Shown here piece after piece: positions 51,533 to 59,350 of a stretch of 64,000 bases of DNA. Each line of letters begins with the position of its first letter. The stretch's first letter is position 1. Both the position numbers and the translations under genes were made by a program. The stretch comes from an uncultured Bacteroidia bacterium (GTDB taxonomy: Bacteria > Bacteroidota > Bacteroidia > Bacteroidales > UBA932). The stretch spans positions 124,001 to 188,000 of the forward strand of contig CADASN010000002.1 of NCBI GenBank assembly GCA_902790635.1, given 5' to 3'. Below the pieces are notes generated by a model. It did not search any database, had not been told where the DNA came from, and worked only from the letters and a program-made list of their open reading frames with translations.

Positions 51533-51704
51533 TTTGCAGCCAGGCAACTGCCGCAACAAACCTTCGCTTCGCTCATCCCACCGCTGCGCTTGCTGTACCC
51601 CACAAATCTGAGATTTGCGGGGGCCCCACATCTCGCTTGCGGTCCCCCCGTTCATGGGCCACGGGCGGCCACGGTTTGCCTGCGCCAGTTGCCTGGCTGG
51701 CAAA
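51533..51704. repeat. 172-bp palindromic element with nested hairpins
   Basis: The ends are near-perfect inverted copies of about 30 bases. CAGCCAGGCAACTG (51537-51550) is the exact complement of CAGTTGCCTGGCTG (51686-51699), and the pairing continues with few mismatches into GGTTTG and CAAA on either side. Inside lies a second hairpin, CAAATC-TGA-GATTTG within a C-run and G-run (about 51597-51623). The element fills the gap between the CBM9-like gene and the ABC-F gene. Short frames across it look spurious. It resembles a MITE or REP-type dispersed repeat. Confidence 0.75.
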
Positions 51705-51719
51705 TTAAAGAATAATGGT

Positions 51720-53630
51720 ATGATATCGATTGAAGATGTGACCGTCGCGTATGGAGGTTTTGTCCTGCTGGACAAGATCAATTTCCATATCAGCGAGACC
51801 GACAAGATCGGCCTCGTGGGCAAGAACGGGGCGGGGAAGTCCACGATCCTGAAGCTGATCTGCGGTCTGCAGAACCCGACTTCCGGCCGGATAGACCGGC
51901 CGAAAGAGCTGTCTATCGGCTACCTGCCGCAGATCATGGAGCACCACTACGGCCGCACGGTGCTCGAGGAGGCGATGACTGCTTTCGAGAGCACGGCCGG
52001 AATCGAGCGGGAGATCGAACGGGTGACCCGCGAACTGGAGACGCGGACCGACTACGAATCAGATGCTTATGCTGCGCTGATCGATCACCTGACCGCGCTC
52101 AACGACCGGCTTGAGATGAGCCATACCGAACCGCCGGAAGTACAGGCGCGCCGGACCCTGCTGGGCCTGGGCTTCCTGGACAGCGAACTGGACCGCCCTA
52201 CGGAGACTTTCTCGCAGGGCTGGAACATGCGCATCGAACTGGCCAAGATCCTGCTCCGGCAGCCGGAGGTGCTGCTGCTCGATGAGCCGACCAACCACCT
52301 GGACATCGAATCCATCGAATGGCTGGAGGACTATCTGAAGGGCCGCCGCTGCGCCCTGCTGCTGGTCAGCCACGACCGGCGCTTCCTCGATACGGTCACC
52401 AACCGGACGGTCGAAGTGATGCTGGGCCATATCCACGATTACAAAGTCCCATACAGCAAGTATCTTGAGCTGCGTGCTGAGCGCATCCAGCAGCAGGTGG
52501 CCGCCTACGAGAACCAGCAGCGGATGATCCAGAAGACGGAGGAATTCATCCAGACGTTCCGCTACAAGCCGACCAAGTCCAACCAGGTCCAGTCGCGCAT
52601 CAAGGCGCTGGAGAAACTGGACCGCATCGAGATCGACGAGACCGACAACGCCCGCCTGACGGTCAAATTCCCGCCTGCTCCGCGCTCCGGCGACGTGGTC
52701 TTCAAGGGCACGGACCTGACCGTCGGTTACCCGCAGAAAGTCGTTTTCCGCCATGCGGAAGTGGAGATCCGGCGCGGGGAGAAAGTCGCCCTGATCGGAC
52801 GCAACGGTGAAGGCAAGACGACGCTCATGCGCGTCATCACCGGAGAACTGGCGCCTTTCAGCGGTGAAGCCCGGCTCGGATACAATGTCCAGATAGGCTA
52901 TTATGCCCAGAATCAGGAAGATATCCTGGACAAGAACGAGACCGTCTTCTCTACGCTGGACCGGATTGCGGTGGGGGACATCCGCACCAAACTGCGGGAC
53001 TTGCTGGCGCAGTTCCTGTTCCGGGGGGAGGATATCGACAAGCGCGTGTCCGTGCTGTCGGGAGGCGAGCGCGCCCGGCTGGGAATGGCGAAGCTGATGT
53101 TGCAGAGCTACAACCTGCTGGCCCTGGACGAACCGACCAACCACATGGACATCAAGTCGAAAGAGATCCTGAAGCAGGCGCTCAAGGCCTATGATGGCAC
53201 GTTGATTGTCGTGTCCCATGACCGGGATTTCCTCGAGGGGCTGGTGGACAAGATGTATGAGTTCCGCGACGGCCGCGTGAAGGAGCACCTGGGGGCGGTG
53301 TCTGATTTCCTCGCGAAGCGAAAACTGGAAACGCTTCAGGAACTGGAGCGGAAATTCGCTCCGGAGGAAGCGCCCAAGCGGGTGGACGAGCAGAAAAAGA
53401 ACGCCTTCGAAGAGCGGAAACAGGTATCCCGGATGGACCGCAAGAAGAAGAACCGCATCTCATACCTCGAGTGCGAGATCGGGAAGCTGGAGCAGAAGAT
53501 GAAGGAGATCGAGACCATCCTGGCCGCCCCGGGCGAGAAAGACGATATCATGGAACTGACCCGCAGCTATCTCGAGTGCAAACGGGACTTGGATGCCAAG
53601 ACCGAGGAGTGGGGGAGTTTGATAGATTAA
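51720..53630 (+). CDS. ABC-F family ATPase
   Basis: The 636-residue protein has two ABC ATPase domains joined by a charged linker of about 80 residues and no membrane part. Walker A motifs are GKNGAGKST (about 35) and GRNGEGKTT (about 360). Walker B motifs are LLLDEPTNHLD and LALDEPTNHMD. The first signature reads FSQGWNMR where most ABC-F proteins have FSGGW; the second, LSGGERAR, is normal. A C-terminal coiled coil follows. ABC-F proteins act on the ribosome, in translation or antibiotic protection. ATG 51720 was chosen, since upstream codons lie in the palindromic element. Confidence 0.9.
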   Translation: MISIEDVTVAYGGFVLLDKINFHISETDKIGLVGKNGAGKSTILKLICGLQNPTSGRIDRPKELSIGYLPQIMEHHYGRTVLEEAMTAFESTAGIEREIERVTRELETRTDYESDAYAALIDHLTALNDRLEMSHTEPPEVQARRTLLGLGFLDSELDRPTETFSQGWNMRIELAKILLRQPEVLLLDEPTNHLDIESIEWLEDYLKGRRCALLLVSHDRRFLDTVTNRTVEVMLGHIHDYKVPYSKYLELRAERIQQQVAAYENQQRMIQKTEEFIQTFRYKPTKSNQVQSRIKALEKLDRIEIDETDNARLTVKFPPAPRSGDVVFKGTDLTVGYPQKVVFRHAEVEIRRGEKVALIGRNGEGKTTLMRVITGELAPFSGEARLGYNVQIGYYAQNQEDILDKNETVFSTLDRIAVGDIRTKLRDLLAQFLFRGEDIDKRVSVLSGGERARLGMAKLMLQSYNLLALDEPTNHMDIKSKEILKQALKAYDGTLIVVSHDRDFLEGLVDKMYEFRDGRVKEHLGAVSDFLAKRKLETLQELERKFAPEEAPKRVDEQKKNAFEERKQVSRMDRKKKNRISYLECEIGKLEQKMKEIETILAAPGEKDDIMELTRSYLECKRDLDAKTEEWGSLID

Positions 53631-53637
53631 TTTGGAT

Positions 53638-54564
53638 ATGAAATTATTGAGAAATAGTATTTTACTGCTTGTTATCGGGATGTTTGCTTTAGTTCCGGTG
53701 CAGGCTCAGTCTGTCCGGGAATCCGTCCAAGATGCCCTGCCTGCGTTCAACAGCATTTCCCTGGGGGGAGATTTCAGCATGGAGATCCGCTACGGCAAGC
53801 AGTTCTCGGCGCGCCTCAATGTCGAGGAACTCTTTGCGGAGTACGTACGTTTCAACGTGGCGGACAGCACCCTGACCGTCGAGTTGGACGAGCGGCGGGT
53901 CCCGATGGACGTCAAGAAGCGCTTCCGCGCCAAAGACGGCTCGCCGACCTTCCGGGTGATCGTGACGATGCCCGAATACCTGCGGACGCTGCGCCTGCAG
54001 GAACGGGCGGCGCTGCTGGCTGCCGACGATCTGGTCGTCGCGCCTTCCGGGGTGGATATCACTGTGACGGACAACGCGCGGATCGCCCAGTTCGCTTTCG
54101 GGAGCGGGCGGGTGAATCTCGAGATGGACCGCCGGGCGGAAGTCAATCTGCACGTCAGTTGTGACTCGCTGGCGGTGCGGCTGGGGGGAAATGCTTCCCT
54201 GACCCTGGAGCAGCACGCCCTGGCTTCCGCACTGGATGTATCCGGGACCGCCAGCCTGCTGCTCAAGGGGGCTGCCAAGTCCATGGATCTGGTCGCGAAG
54301 GGGAGTTCGAAGTCGATTTTGAACGGGGTTGTGCCGACGGTGAATTACCAGCTTTCCGGGATGTCGAATGTCAATGCCGTCGCCCTCGAAGCAGAGCGCG
54401 CGCGGGTCGTGATGAACGGTTTGTGCACGCTGGTCCAGTCGGCTTCGGAAGAGCTGACGGTCGACCTGAGCACCGGCGCCACGCTCTCTTTCCAGAACCA
54501 GCCGGCCATCCGGATCGTGCAGGTGAAGAACGCCTCGATGCTTCCGTACGAGCCTGCCAAATAG
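53638..54564 (+). CDS. Secreted DUF2807 (GIN domain) protein
   Basis: The 308-residue product has a signal peptide (ending VQAQ) and the beta-helix-like GIN domain, DUF2807. This is seen in FNSISLGGDFSMEIRYG near 40, regular strands with alternating hydrophobic and polar residues (LVVAPSGVDITVTDNARI, LVAKGSSKSILNG), and a C-terminal LSTGATLSFQNQP. The family is exported and its role is unknown. It starts 7 bases after the ABC-F gene. A hairpin lies downstream. Confidence 0.85.
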   Translation: MKLLRNSILLLVIGMFALVPVQAQSVRESVQDALPAFNSISLGGDFSMEIRYGKQFSARLNVEELFAEYVRFNVADSTLTVELDERRVPMDVKKRFRAKDGSPTFRVIVTMPEYLRTLRLQERAALLAADDLVVAPSGVDITVTDNARIAQFAFGSGRVNLEMDRRAEVNLHVSCDSLAVRLGGNASLTLEQHALASALDVSGTASLLLKGAAKSMDLVAKGSSKSILNGVVPTVNYQLSGMSNVNAVALEAERARVVMNGLCTLVQSASEELTVDLSTGATLSFQNQPAIRIVQVKNASMLPYEPAK

Positions 54565-54566
54565 TC

Positions 54567-54601
54567 GAAAAAAAGCCCGAAAATGGGGGATTTTCGGGGC
54601 T
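54567..54601 (-). terminator. Terminator of the pncC operon (hairpin shared with the DUF2807 gene)
   Basis: AGCCCGAAAAT and ATTTTCGGGGCT pair with one bulge around a G-run. On the minus strand a run of seven T follows, so it terminates transcripts from pncC. The hairpin may also help end the plus-strand DUF2807 gene. Confidence 0.75.
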
Positions 54602-54648
54602 AACAAAAATGTTATAGTCTTTAACTTTTTTGTTTCTCTTGCTGGCTA

Positions 54649-55131
54649 TTATTTATTTAGATCTTCTTTGATATAATCAGCCAAAAAACGCAGTGCGGCG
54701 GTCGCAAAACTGCGGATATTGCCTTTTCTGCCGTGGTCACACTGGTACAATCGGGTCCTTGTACCGAGCGGTCCGGCGACTCCGATCCAGACAGTTCCTT
54801 CCGGATAGTGCTCGTCGGGACCTTCGGCAAGACCGGTGGTGGAGACAGCATAAGAGCTGCCGGTCAGGGTGCGGACACCCTGGGCCATGGCGGCTGCAAC
54901 CTCGCTGCTTGTGAGTCCGTGCTTGCAGATAATCTGGGAAGGCACGTGGAGGATCTGCTCCTTGAGTGCGGTGGCGTAGGTCGTGACGGAGCCGAGGTAC
55001 CAGGCGGAGGAGCCGGATACGGTCGTGAGCAGGTGGGAAATCTGTCCGCCGGTGCAGGATTCGGCGGCGCTAAGCGTCCGGCCGCTGGCTTTCAACATCG
55101 CCGCGATCTTGAGCTGGACTGGTTCTTTCAT
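54649..55131 (-). CDS. pncC: Nicotinamide-nucleotide amidase, CinA C-terminal type
   Basis: The 160-residue protein is the stand-alone CinA C-terminal domain (PncC), which deamidates nicotinamide mononucleotide. Family motifs are TLSAAESCTGGQISHLLTTVSGSS near 19-42, with the catalytic serine/threonine region, YAVSTTGLAEGPD near 95 and GTVWIGVA near 112. The first is split here only by family notation. The start lies inside the end of the upstream dihydroorotate dehydrogenase-like gene, overlapping by 62 bases. Confidence 0.9.
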   Translation of the reverse strand: MKEPVQLKIAAMLKASGRTLSAAESCTGGQISHLLTTVSGSSAWYLGSVTTYATALKEQILHVPSQIICKHGLTSSEVAAAMAQGVRTLTGSSYAVSTTGLAEGPDEHYPEGTVWIGVAGPLGTRTRLYQCDHGRKGNIRSFATAALRFLADYIKEDLNK

Positions 55132-55930
55132 TCTTGAAGACGCTTAAGAGGTGTTTCAGGATGCTTCCGACAAACTGGGGGCCTTCGCGGACCAGGCCGT
55201 TGCGGACTTCGATCAGGGAAGCCCCGGCTTTCAGCGCTTCTTCGGCCTGTTTCGGAGTCTCGATGTGGGTATTGGCGATAATCGGCAGTTTATTGCGGGT
55301 ATACGAGGCGATCAGGCGCACTTGACCGATGTCGCGGGCCTCGATACCGTCGACGCGGTTCATGAGGCTGTAATCGGCTATTTCTTCGATTTCCGTGTTG
55401 GAAATGATCTTGGGGAGTTTGATGACGATCGGCTTATAGACATCCTCGGCTACGCGGGCGTCCAGGATGGCGTCCACGATGTCCGAACTGAAAGGCGTCG
55501 TGGTTGAGAAGTCCAGGACGAAGAAGTCGCAGAAGTCATAGGCGAGGGTGAAGGCGGTCAGGTAGTCGGCGTTGATGCACACGGCCAGAATGTCGTCCTG
55601 CGGGTCATCCTGGATGCGGCGGACAGCTCTGCGGACCCCGTCGGCACCCATGGGGCCGACCTCTACGAAGCTGAATCCCAGGTTGTTGAGGTCGTTGTAA
55701 AGCTCTCCGTGGATGTCCAGTCCGGCACCGAGGCCGACCGGGTTGTAGAAGTCCAGGCCGAAGACCTCGCGCTGCAGGCCGACGGGGCGGTTGTTGTGGA
55801 TCCAGCGGCTGATCAGGCGCCCCCCGGGGATCTTTTCGACGAATTCAAAATAGCGGAGGGCGATTTTGGAAGCGCTCTCGATGTTCATCCGCCGGGCGAA
55901 AGGTCTGACTATGATGCTGTACAATCCCAT
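55070..55930 (-). CDS. Divergent dihydroorotate dehydrogenase-like protein
   Basis: The 286-residue protein follows the class 2 DHODH fold from start (LYSIIVRPFARRMNIESASKIA) to end (GLVREGPQFVGSIL). The usual FMN-lysine motif GLAAGFDKNG reads GLGAGLDIHG, with isoleucine for lysine. The SPNTP catalytic loop reads FSTTTP, and KL-x-P-D reads KLPKI. Activity is therefore doubtful. The last 20 residues are encoded in the overlap with pncC and look like read-through. I chose the ATG at 55930; a TTG at 55948 precedes the -7 box. Confidence 0.75.
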   Translation of the reverse strand: MGLYSIIVRPFARRMNIESASKIALRYFEFVEKIPGGRLISRWIHNNRPVGLQREVFGLDFYNPVGLGAGLDIHGELYNDLNNLGFSFVEVGPMGADGVRRAVRRIQDDPQDDILAVCINADYLTAFTLAYDFCDFFVLDFSTTTPFSSDIVDAILDARVAEDVYKPIVIKLPKIISNTEIEEIADYSLMNRVDGIEARDIGQVRLIASYTRNKLPIIANTHIETPKQAEEALKAGASLIEVRNGLVREGPQFVGSILKHLLSVFKNERTSPAQDRGDVESQRPDA

Positions 55931-55937
55931 AACAGGA

Positions 55938-55945
55938 CAAATATA
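55938..55945 (-). promoter_or_regulatory. -7 box of the DHODH-like/pncC operon
   Basis: The minus strand reads TATATTTG, ending 7 bases before the ATG at 55930. The -33 element is not clear. Confidence 0.5.
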
Positions 55946-55996
55946 CAAATAATTACAATACGCTCCTCCCCACGGCCCCCGACGGCGCGGGCAGAA

Positions 55997-56443
55997 TCAG
56001 AAGACTTCCTGGAAGGATCCGTCGGAGTAGAAGATGATTATCTTTGAGATAGTACGATGATTATTAGTATCTTGTATTAGTCTATCTAAATCATCGGATG
56101 AATTGAATTGGGGCGAAAGGGGAGTCTGGGGTGCGGTTTCCGGCTGTTTTTCGGGTTCGCCGTAGAGGCCGTTTCCGGCCAGGGGTGACGGGGGAGTCAT
56201 CGCCTCTACAGGGGGCTCTGGGGCCGTTTTTGCGTTGTTGTACATCCGTCCGCGACCCGTGATCAACCACTCCAGATTGAGCTCGGGGTAGTGCCGGGCC
56301 ATGCTCTCGAGGAAATCGAAGCCTGGTTTGTTGCGTCCGGCGAGAATGTGCGAAATACTGGCCCGCGCGACACCGATTGCGTCGGCGAATTGGGACTGGC
56401 TGATGTTTTCAGCAGCGAGAAACTGTTGGAGCCGCTTGTTCAT
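55997..56443 (-). CDS. XRE-type helix-turn-helix regulator
   Basis: I chose the ATG at 56443, giving 148 residues. It starts with an HTH_3 domain (residues about 1-60). The recognition part is QSQFADAIGVARASISHILAG, quoted by pattern: Q-S-Q-F-A-D-x-I-G-V, then A-S-I-S-H-I-L-A-G-R-N-K-P. A proline-rich linker (EPPVEAMTPPSP) and a C-terminal acidic tail follow. This regulator type is common and conserved in Bacteroidales, but its targets are not known. It lies divergent from queA and has its own consensus promoter with a possible self-operator. Confidence 0.88.
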   Translation of the reverse strand: MNKRLQQFLAAENISQSQFADAIGVARASISHILAGRNKPGFDFLESMARHYPELNLEWLITGRGRMYNNAKTAPEPPVEAMTPPSPLAGNGLYGEPEKQPETAPQTPLSPQFNSSDDLDRLIQDTNNHRTISKIIIFYSDGSFQEVF

Positions 56444-56463
56444 TTTTCGAACGGATTTGTTTA

Positions 56464-56494
56464 CAAAAGTAACAAGTCTTTTCCACTTTTTCAA
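56464..56494 (-). promoter_or_regulatory. Promoter of the HTH regulator gene
   Basis: On the minus strand TTG (56494-56492), 20 bases, TACTTTTG (56471-56464). The near-palindrome TTTGT-TT-ACAAA at 56456-56467 overlaps its -7 end and start site, as an autoregulatory operator would. Confidence 0.75.
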
Positions 56495-56849
56495 ATGTTA
56501 CAGATGGCAACTGTTGACAAATTGTAATCGGATTGTTGAAAAGTCACCTGCTTTAAAAATGCAAGAAACAATTTCTAATAAATTGGTCTATTGCCTTTTA
56601 TGAAAATCAAAACCAAAGGTGTTGTTTTCTGGAAGCCGGAAAGTGGGGGAGTAAGCCCGTTTTCAACATCGTTGTTAACTTCAGGTGTTTTTTATAAAAT
56701 ATTGGGTTTGTTTGGATTAATACCTTTAAATTCCAGTTATTATTTTTGCTTATCCCGACCTGGAATGCCTGTTGATAACTTGTTCGTTAATATTTGTATA
56801 TTTAACAAATCCGAACCAAATATTTACAAATGTTTACATAAAACCGGGC

Positions 56850-56880
56850 TTGCCTGCCTGCTCAAAAAGCGTTACCTTTG
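56850..56880 (+). promoter_or_regulatory. Promoter of queA
   Basis: TTG at 56850-56852, 20 bases, TACCTTTG at 56873-56880. The ATG follows after 8 bases, so the leader is very short. Confidence 0.8.
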
Positions 56881-56888
56881 TGCCCGCG

Positions 56889-58097
56889 ATGATACCTGAG
56901 ATTCACATTGAGGATTACAATTATCCACTTCCTGACGAGCGGATCGCGAAATATCCGCTTGACGAGCGTGATGCGTCGAAATTGCTGATTTACCGCGACG
57001 GATGTATCACCGAGCGCAAATTCCGCAATCTCGCGGAGGAATTGCCGGCGGACTCCCTGATGGTATTCAACGATACGAAAGTGGTTCCGGCACGGCTGTT
57101 CTTCCGCCGCGAGAGCGGTGCGCATGTGGAAGTTTTCTGTCTGGAGCCGGCCGATCCCGCTGACTATAATGTTTCTTTCGCTTCCACGGAGCATTGCCGC
57201 TGGAAATGTGTGCTGGGCAATGCCCGTCATGTCAAGGAGGGCGAGTGCCTGGTTCCTGACGGCGGCCTCGGCGAGATCCTTCCGGACCTGGGCCTGTCTG
57301 CACGCATGATCAGCCGCGAAGGTCCCACCGGGATCGTGGAGTTCAGCTGGCAGGGCGGGGTTCCGTTTTCCCGCGTGCTGGAGCGCTGCGGGCAGGTTCC
57401 CATCCCGCCGTATCTGCGGCGCGGGACGGAAGCGATTGACCTCGAGCGCTATCAGACCCTGTATGCGCACATCCGCGGGTCCGTGGCAGCGCCGACGGCG
57501 GGCCTGCATTTCACGCAGCGCGTGCTGGATGACATCGCCGCCCGCGGGATCGAGACCGCGAATGTCTGCCTGCATGTCGGGGCGGGGACCTTCCTGCCGG
57601 TCAAGAGTTCGCTCGTGTCTGAGCATCCGATGCACCGGGAGCCTTTCACCGTGAGCCGCGAACTGCTCTGCCGTCTGCGGGACGGCAGCCGGAGCGTGGT
57701 GGCCGTGGGGACAACTTCCGTGCGGACGCTGGAGTCGCTGTATTACGTGGGCGTGGACTGCCTGGAGCGGGGAGAACCGTTCGACGTGGCACAGTGGGCG
57801 CCGTATGAGCGGGAGTACGCCCCGACGCGGGCGGAGGCGCTGGATGCGGTTGTCCGCTACCTGGACGCCCGCGGACTGCCTGAACTGCAGATAGGTACGC
57901 GTATCATCATCGTGCCGGGATTCCGTTTCCGGGTCGTGGATGCGATGGTGACCAATTTCCACCAGCCCCAGAGCACGTTGCTGCTGCTGATCTCGGCTTT
58001 TGTCGGGGGAGACTGGCATAGCATCTATGATTATGCGCTTGCCGGCGGGTTCCGTTTTTTGAGTTATGGGGATTCTTCGTTGCTTTTCCGGCGCTGA
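56889..58097 (+). CDS. queA: S-adenosylmethionine:tRNA ribosyltransferase-isomerase
   Basis: The 402-residue enzyme makes epoxyqueuosine on tRNA from preQ1-tRNA and SAM. The family start DYNYPLPDERIAKYP, VFNDTKVVPARL near 60, PIPPYLRRG near 178, GSVAAPTAGLHF near 202 and the C-terminal TNFHQPQSTLLLL are present. The ATG at 56889 lies 8 bases after an exact promoter, so an in-frame upstream start at 56772 is not used. The length is slightly greater than the usual 350, with an inserted segment near 75-130 as in Bacteroidetes. Confidence 0.95.
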   Translation: MIPEIHIEDYNYPLPDERIAKYPLDERDASKLLIYRDGCITERKFRNLAEELPADSLMVFNDTKVVPARLFFRRESGAHVEVFCLEPADPADYNVSFASTEHCRWKCVLGNARHVKEGECLVPDGGLGEILPDLGLSARMISREGPTGIVEFSWQGGVPFSRVLERCGQVPIPPYLRRGTEAIDLERYQTLYAHIRGSVAAPTAGLHFTQRVLDDIAARGIETANVCLHVGAGTFLPVKSSLVSEHPMHREPFTVSRELLCRLRDGSRSVVAVGTTSVRTLESLYYVGVDCLERGEPFDVAQWAPYEREYAPTRAEALDAVVRYLDARGLPELQIGTRIIIVPGFRFRVVDAMVTNFHQPQSTLLLLISAFVGGDWHSIYDYALAGGFRFLSYGDSSLLFRR

Positions 58098-58110
58098 TTC
58101 ATTATATTTG
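58080..58110 (+). promoter_or_regulatory. Promoter of the acyltransferase gene after queA
   Basis: TTG at 58080-58082, 20 bases, TATATTTG at 58103-58110. The ATG at 58129 follows 18 bases later. The TTG lies within the last codons of queA. Confidence 0.8.
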
Positions 58111-58128
58111 TAAACTGGAACTAAACCG

Positions 58129-59277
58129 ATGGACGCGAACGATTTCGAAAATATCCGACCCTATACCGATGAGGAGACCGTAGCGGCGATGGAGCGCATC
58201 TCGCGCCATCCGATGCTGCCGGTCATCTCGAAGTATCTTTTCCCGGACGAGCCGGTGGGGACGCTCTCCAAGAAGCTCCTCAGCATCACGAGCACCGACG
58301 AGTTCCAGGACAAGGTCATGATCGATATCGTGGCGTCTATCTTGCGCAATACCTCCGCCGGCTTCTCATGCAGCGGGCAGGAGCACCTGCAGTCGCTGGC
58401 CGGACACCGTTTCCTGGCGATCTCCAACCACCGGGACATCGTGCTCGACCCGGCGCTGGTGCAGTATGTCATGAACTCGGCCGGCTTGCCGTACACGCAG
58501 ATTTGTGTCGGGTCTAACTTACTAACCAGCAGGCTTATAGAAGATTTGATGCGCTCCAACCGCATGATCAAGGTCATCCGCGGGATCAGTGCGCGCCAGC
58601 TCTACCTGAGTTCGCAGAATCTCTCGCGCTATATCCGCGAGACGATCACCTCCGACACCGCCTCCGTCTGGATCGCACAGCGCGAAGGACGCACCAAGAA
58701 CGGCCTGGACAGCACGGAGCAAGGGCTGCTCAAGATGTTCGACATGAGCGGCCAGGGGACTTTCGAGGAGAATTTCCGTGAGCTGAACATCCTTCCGATG
58801 AGCATTTCCTACGAATACGAGCCCTGTGATTCGCGCAAGGCACGCGAGACCTTGCTTCGCCGCGAAGGACCTTATACGAAGAAGCCCAAAGAGGACCTGC
58901 ACAGCATCCTGACCGGCATCCGGCAGCAGAAGGGCCACATCCACCTGGCGTTCGGAGCGCCGCTGAGCGCGGAGGAGATCGCCGAGGCCGCCAAGGCCGA
59001 CAAGAACGAGCGCTACCAGGCGATCCGCCACGTACTGGACCGCCGCATCATCGGAGGCTACAAGCTATGGAAGACCAATTACATAGCGCACGACATGCTG
59101 CACGGCCGGTCCGAGTATATGAAAGCCGGATTCTACACGGACGCCGACTGGGATGCGTTCGACGCGTACATCGCGCACAAGCTCGGCAAACTGGAGTGGC
59201 GGCTTGACCACGCGGCGCTGCGCTACCTGTTCCTGAATATCTACGCCGGGCCGATCGATGCCAAGAAGGAACTGTAG
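58129..59277 (+). CDS. PlsC/PlsB-like glycerolipid acyltransferase
   Basis: The 382-residue protein has the acyltransferase block I as NHRDIVLD near residue 103 and block III as AQREGRTKNG near 183. It lacks a clear signal peptide. The long N-terminal helical part and C-terminal extension (YKLWKTNYIAHDML) make it larger than PlsC and similar to Bacteroidetes 1-acyl-glycerol-3-phosphate acyltransferases of this length. It should act in phospholipid or aminolipid synthesis. Confidence 0.85.
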   Translation: MDANDFENIRPYTDEETVAAMERISRHPMLPVISKYLFPDEPVGTLSKKLLSITSTDEFQDKVMIDIVASILRNTSAGFSCSGQEHLQSLAGHRFLAISNHRDIVLDPALVQYVMNSAGLPYTQICVGSNLLTSRLIEDLMRSNRMIKVIRGISARQLYLSSQNLSRYIRETITSDTASVWIAQREGRTKNGLDSTEQGLLKMFDMSGQGTFEENFRELNILPMSISYEYEPCDSRKARETLLRREGPYTKKPKEDLHSILTGIRQQKGHIHLAFGAPLSAEEIAEAAKADKNERYQAIRHVLDRRIIGGYKLWKTNYIAHDMLHGRSEYMKAGFYTDADWDAFDAYIAHKLGKLEWRLDHAALRYLFLNIYAGPIDAKKEL

Positions 59278-59350
59278 TGTCCCCTGCCGTCCGGGTTTGT
59301 TACACAATTTATATTATGTTAAGTTGAAGCGGTAGAACCAGCCCCCTGCC

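Larger units (their letters stand above)
56444..56888. promoter_or_regulatory. AT-rich divergent control region between the HTH gene and queA
   Basis: This 445-base region is strongly AT-rich and holds no convincing gene; a 102-codon frame at 56591-56899 has no good start signal or protein-like composition. It contains two full promoters at its ends (56464-56494 minus, 56850-56880 plus). Repeated TTTACAAA-like words lie near 56456-56468 and 56809-56840 and may be sites for the HTH protein. The middle 300 bases show nothing else I can support. Confidence 0.55.

Noticed and set aside
51524-51715. Short frames across the palindromic element, and an ABC-F start at 51615
   Set aside because: They encode the inverted repeat itself; the ABC-F protein begins naturally with the ATG at 51720.
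56591-56899. 102-codon frame upstream of queA
   Set aside because: It ends inside queA, crosses the queA promoter, and lacks protein-like features in this AT-rich region.
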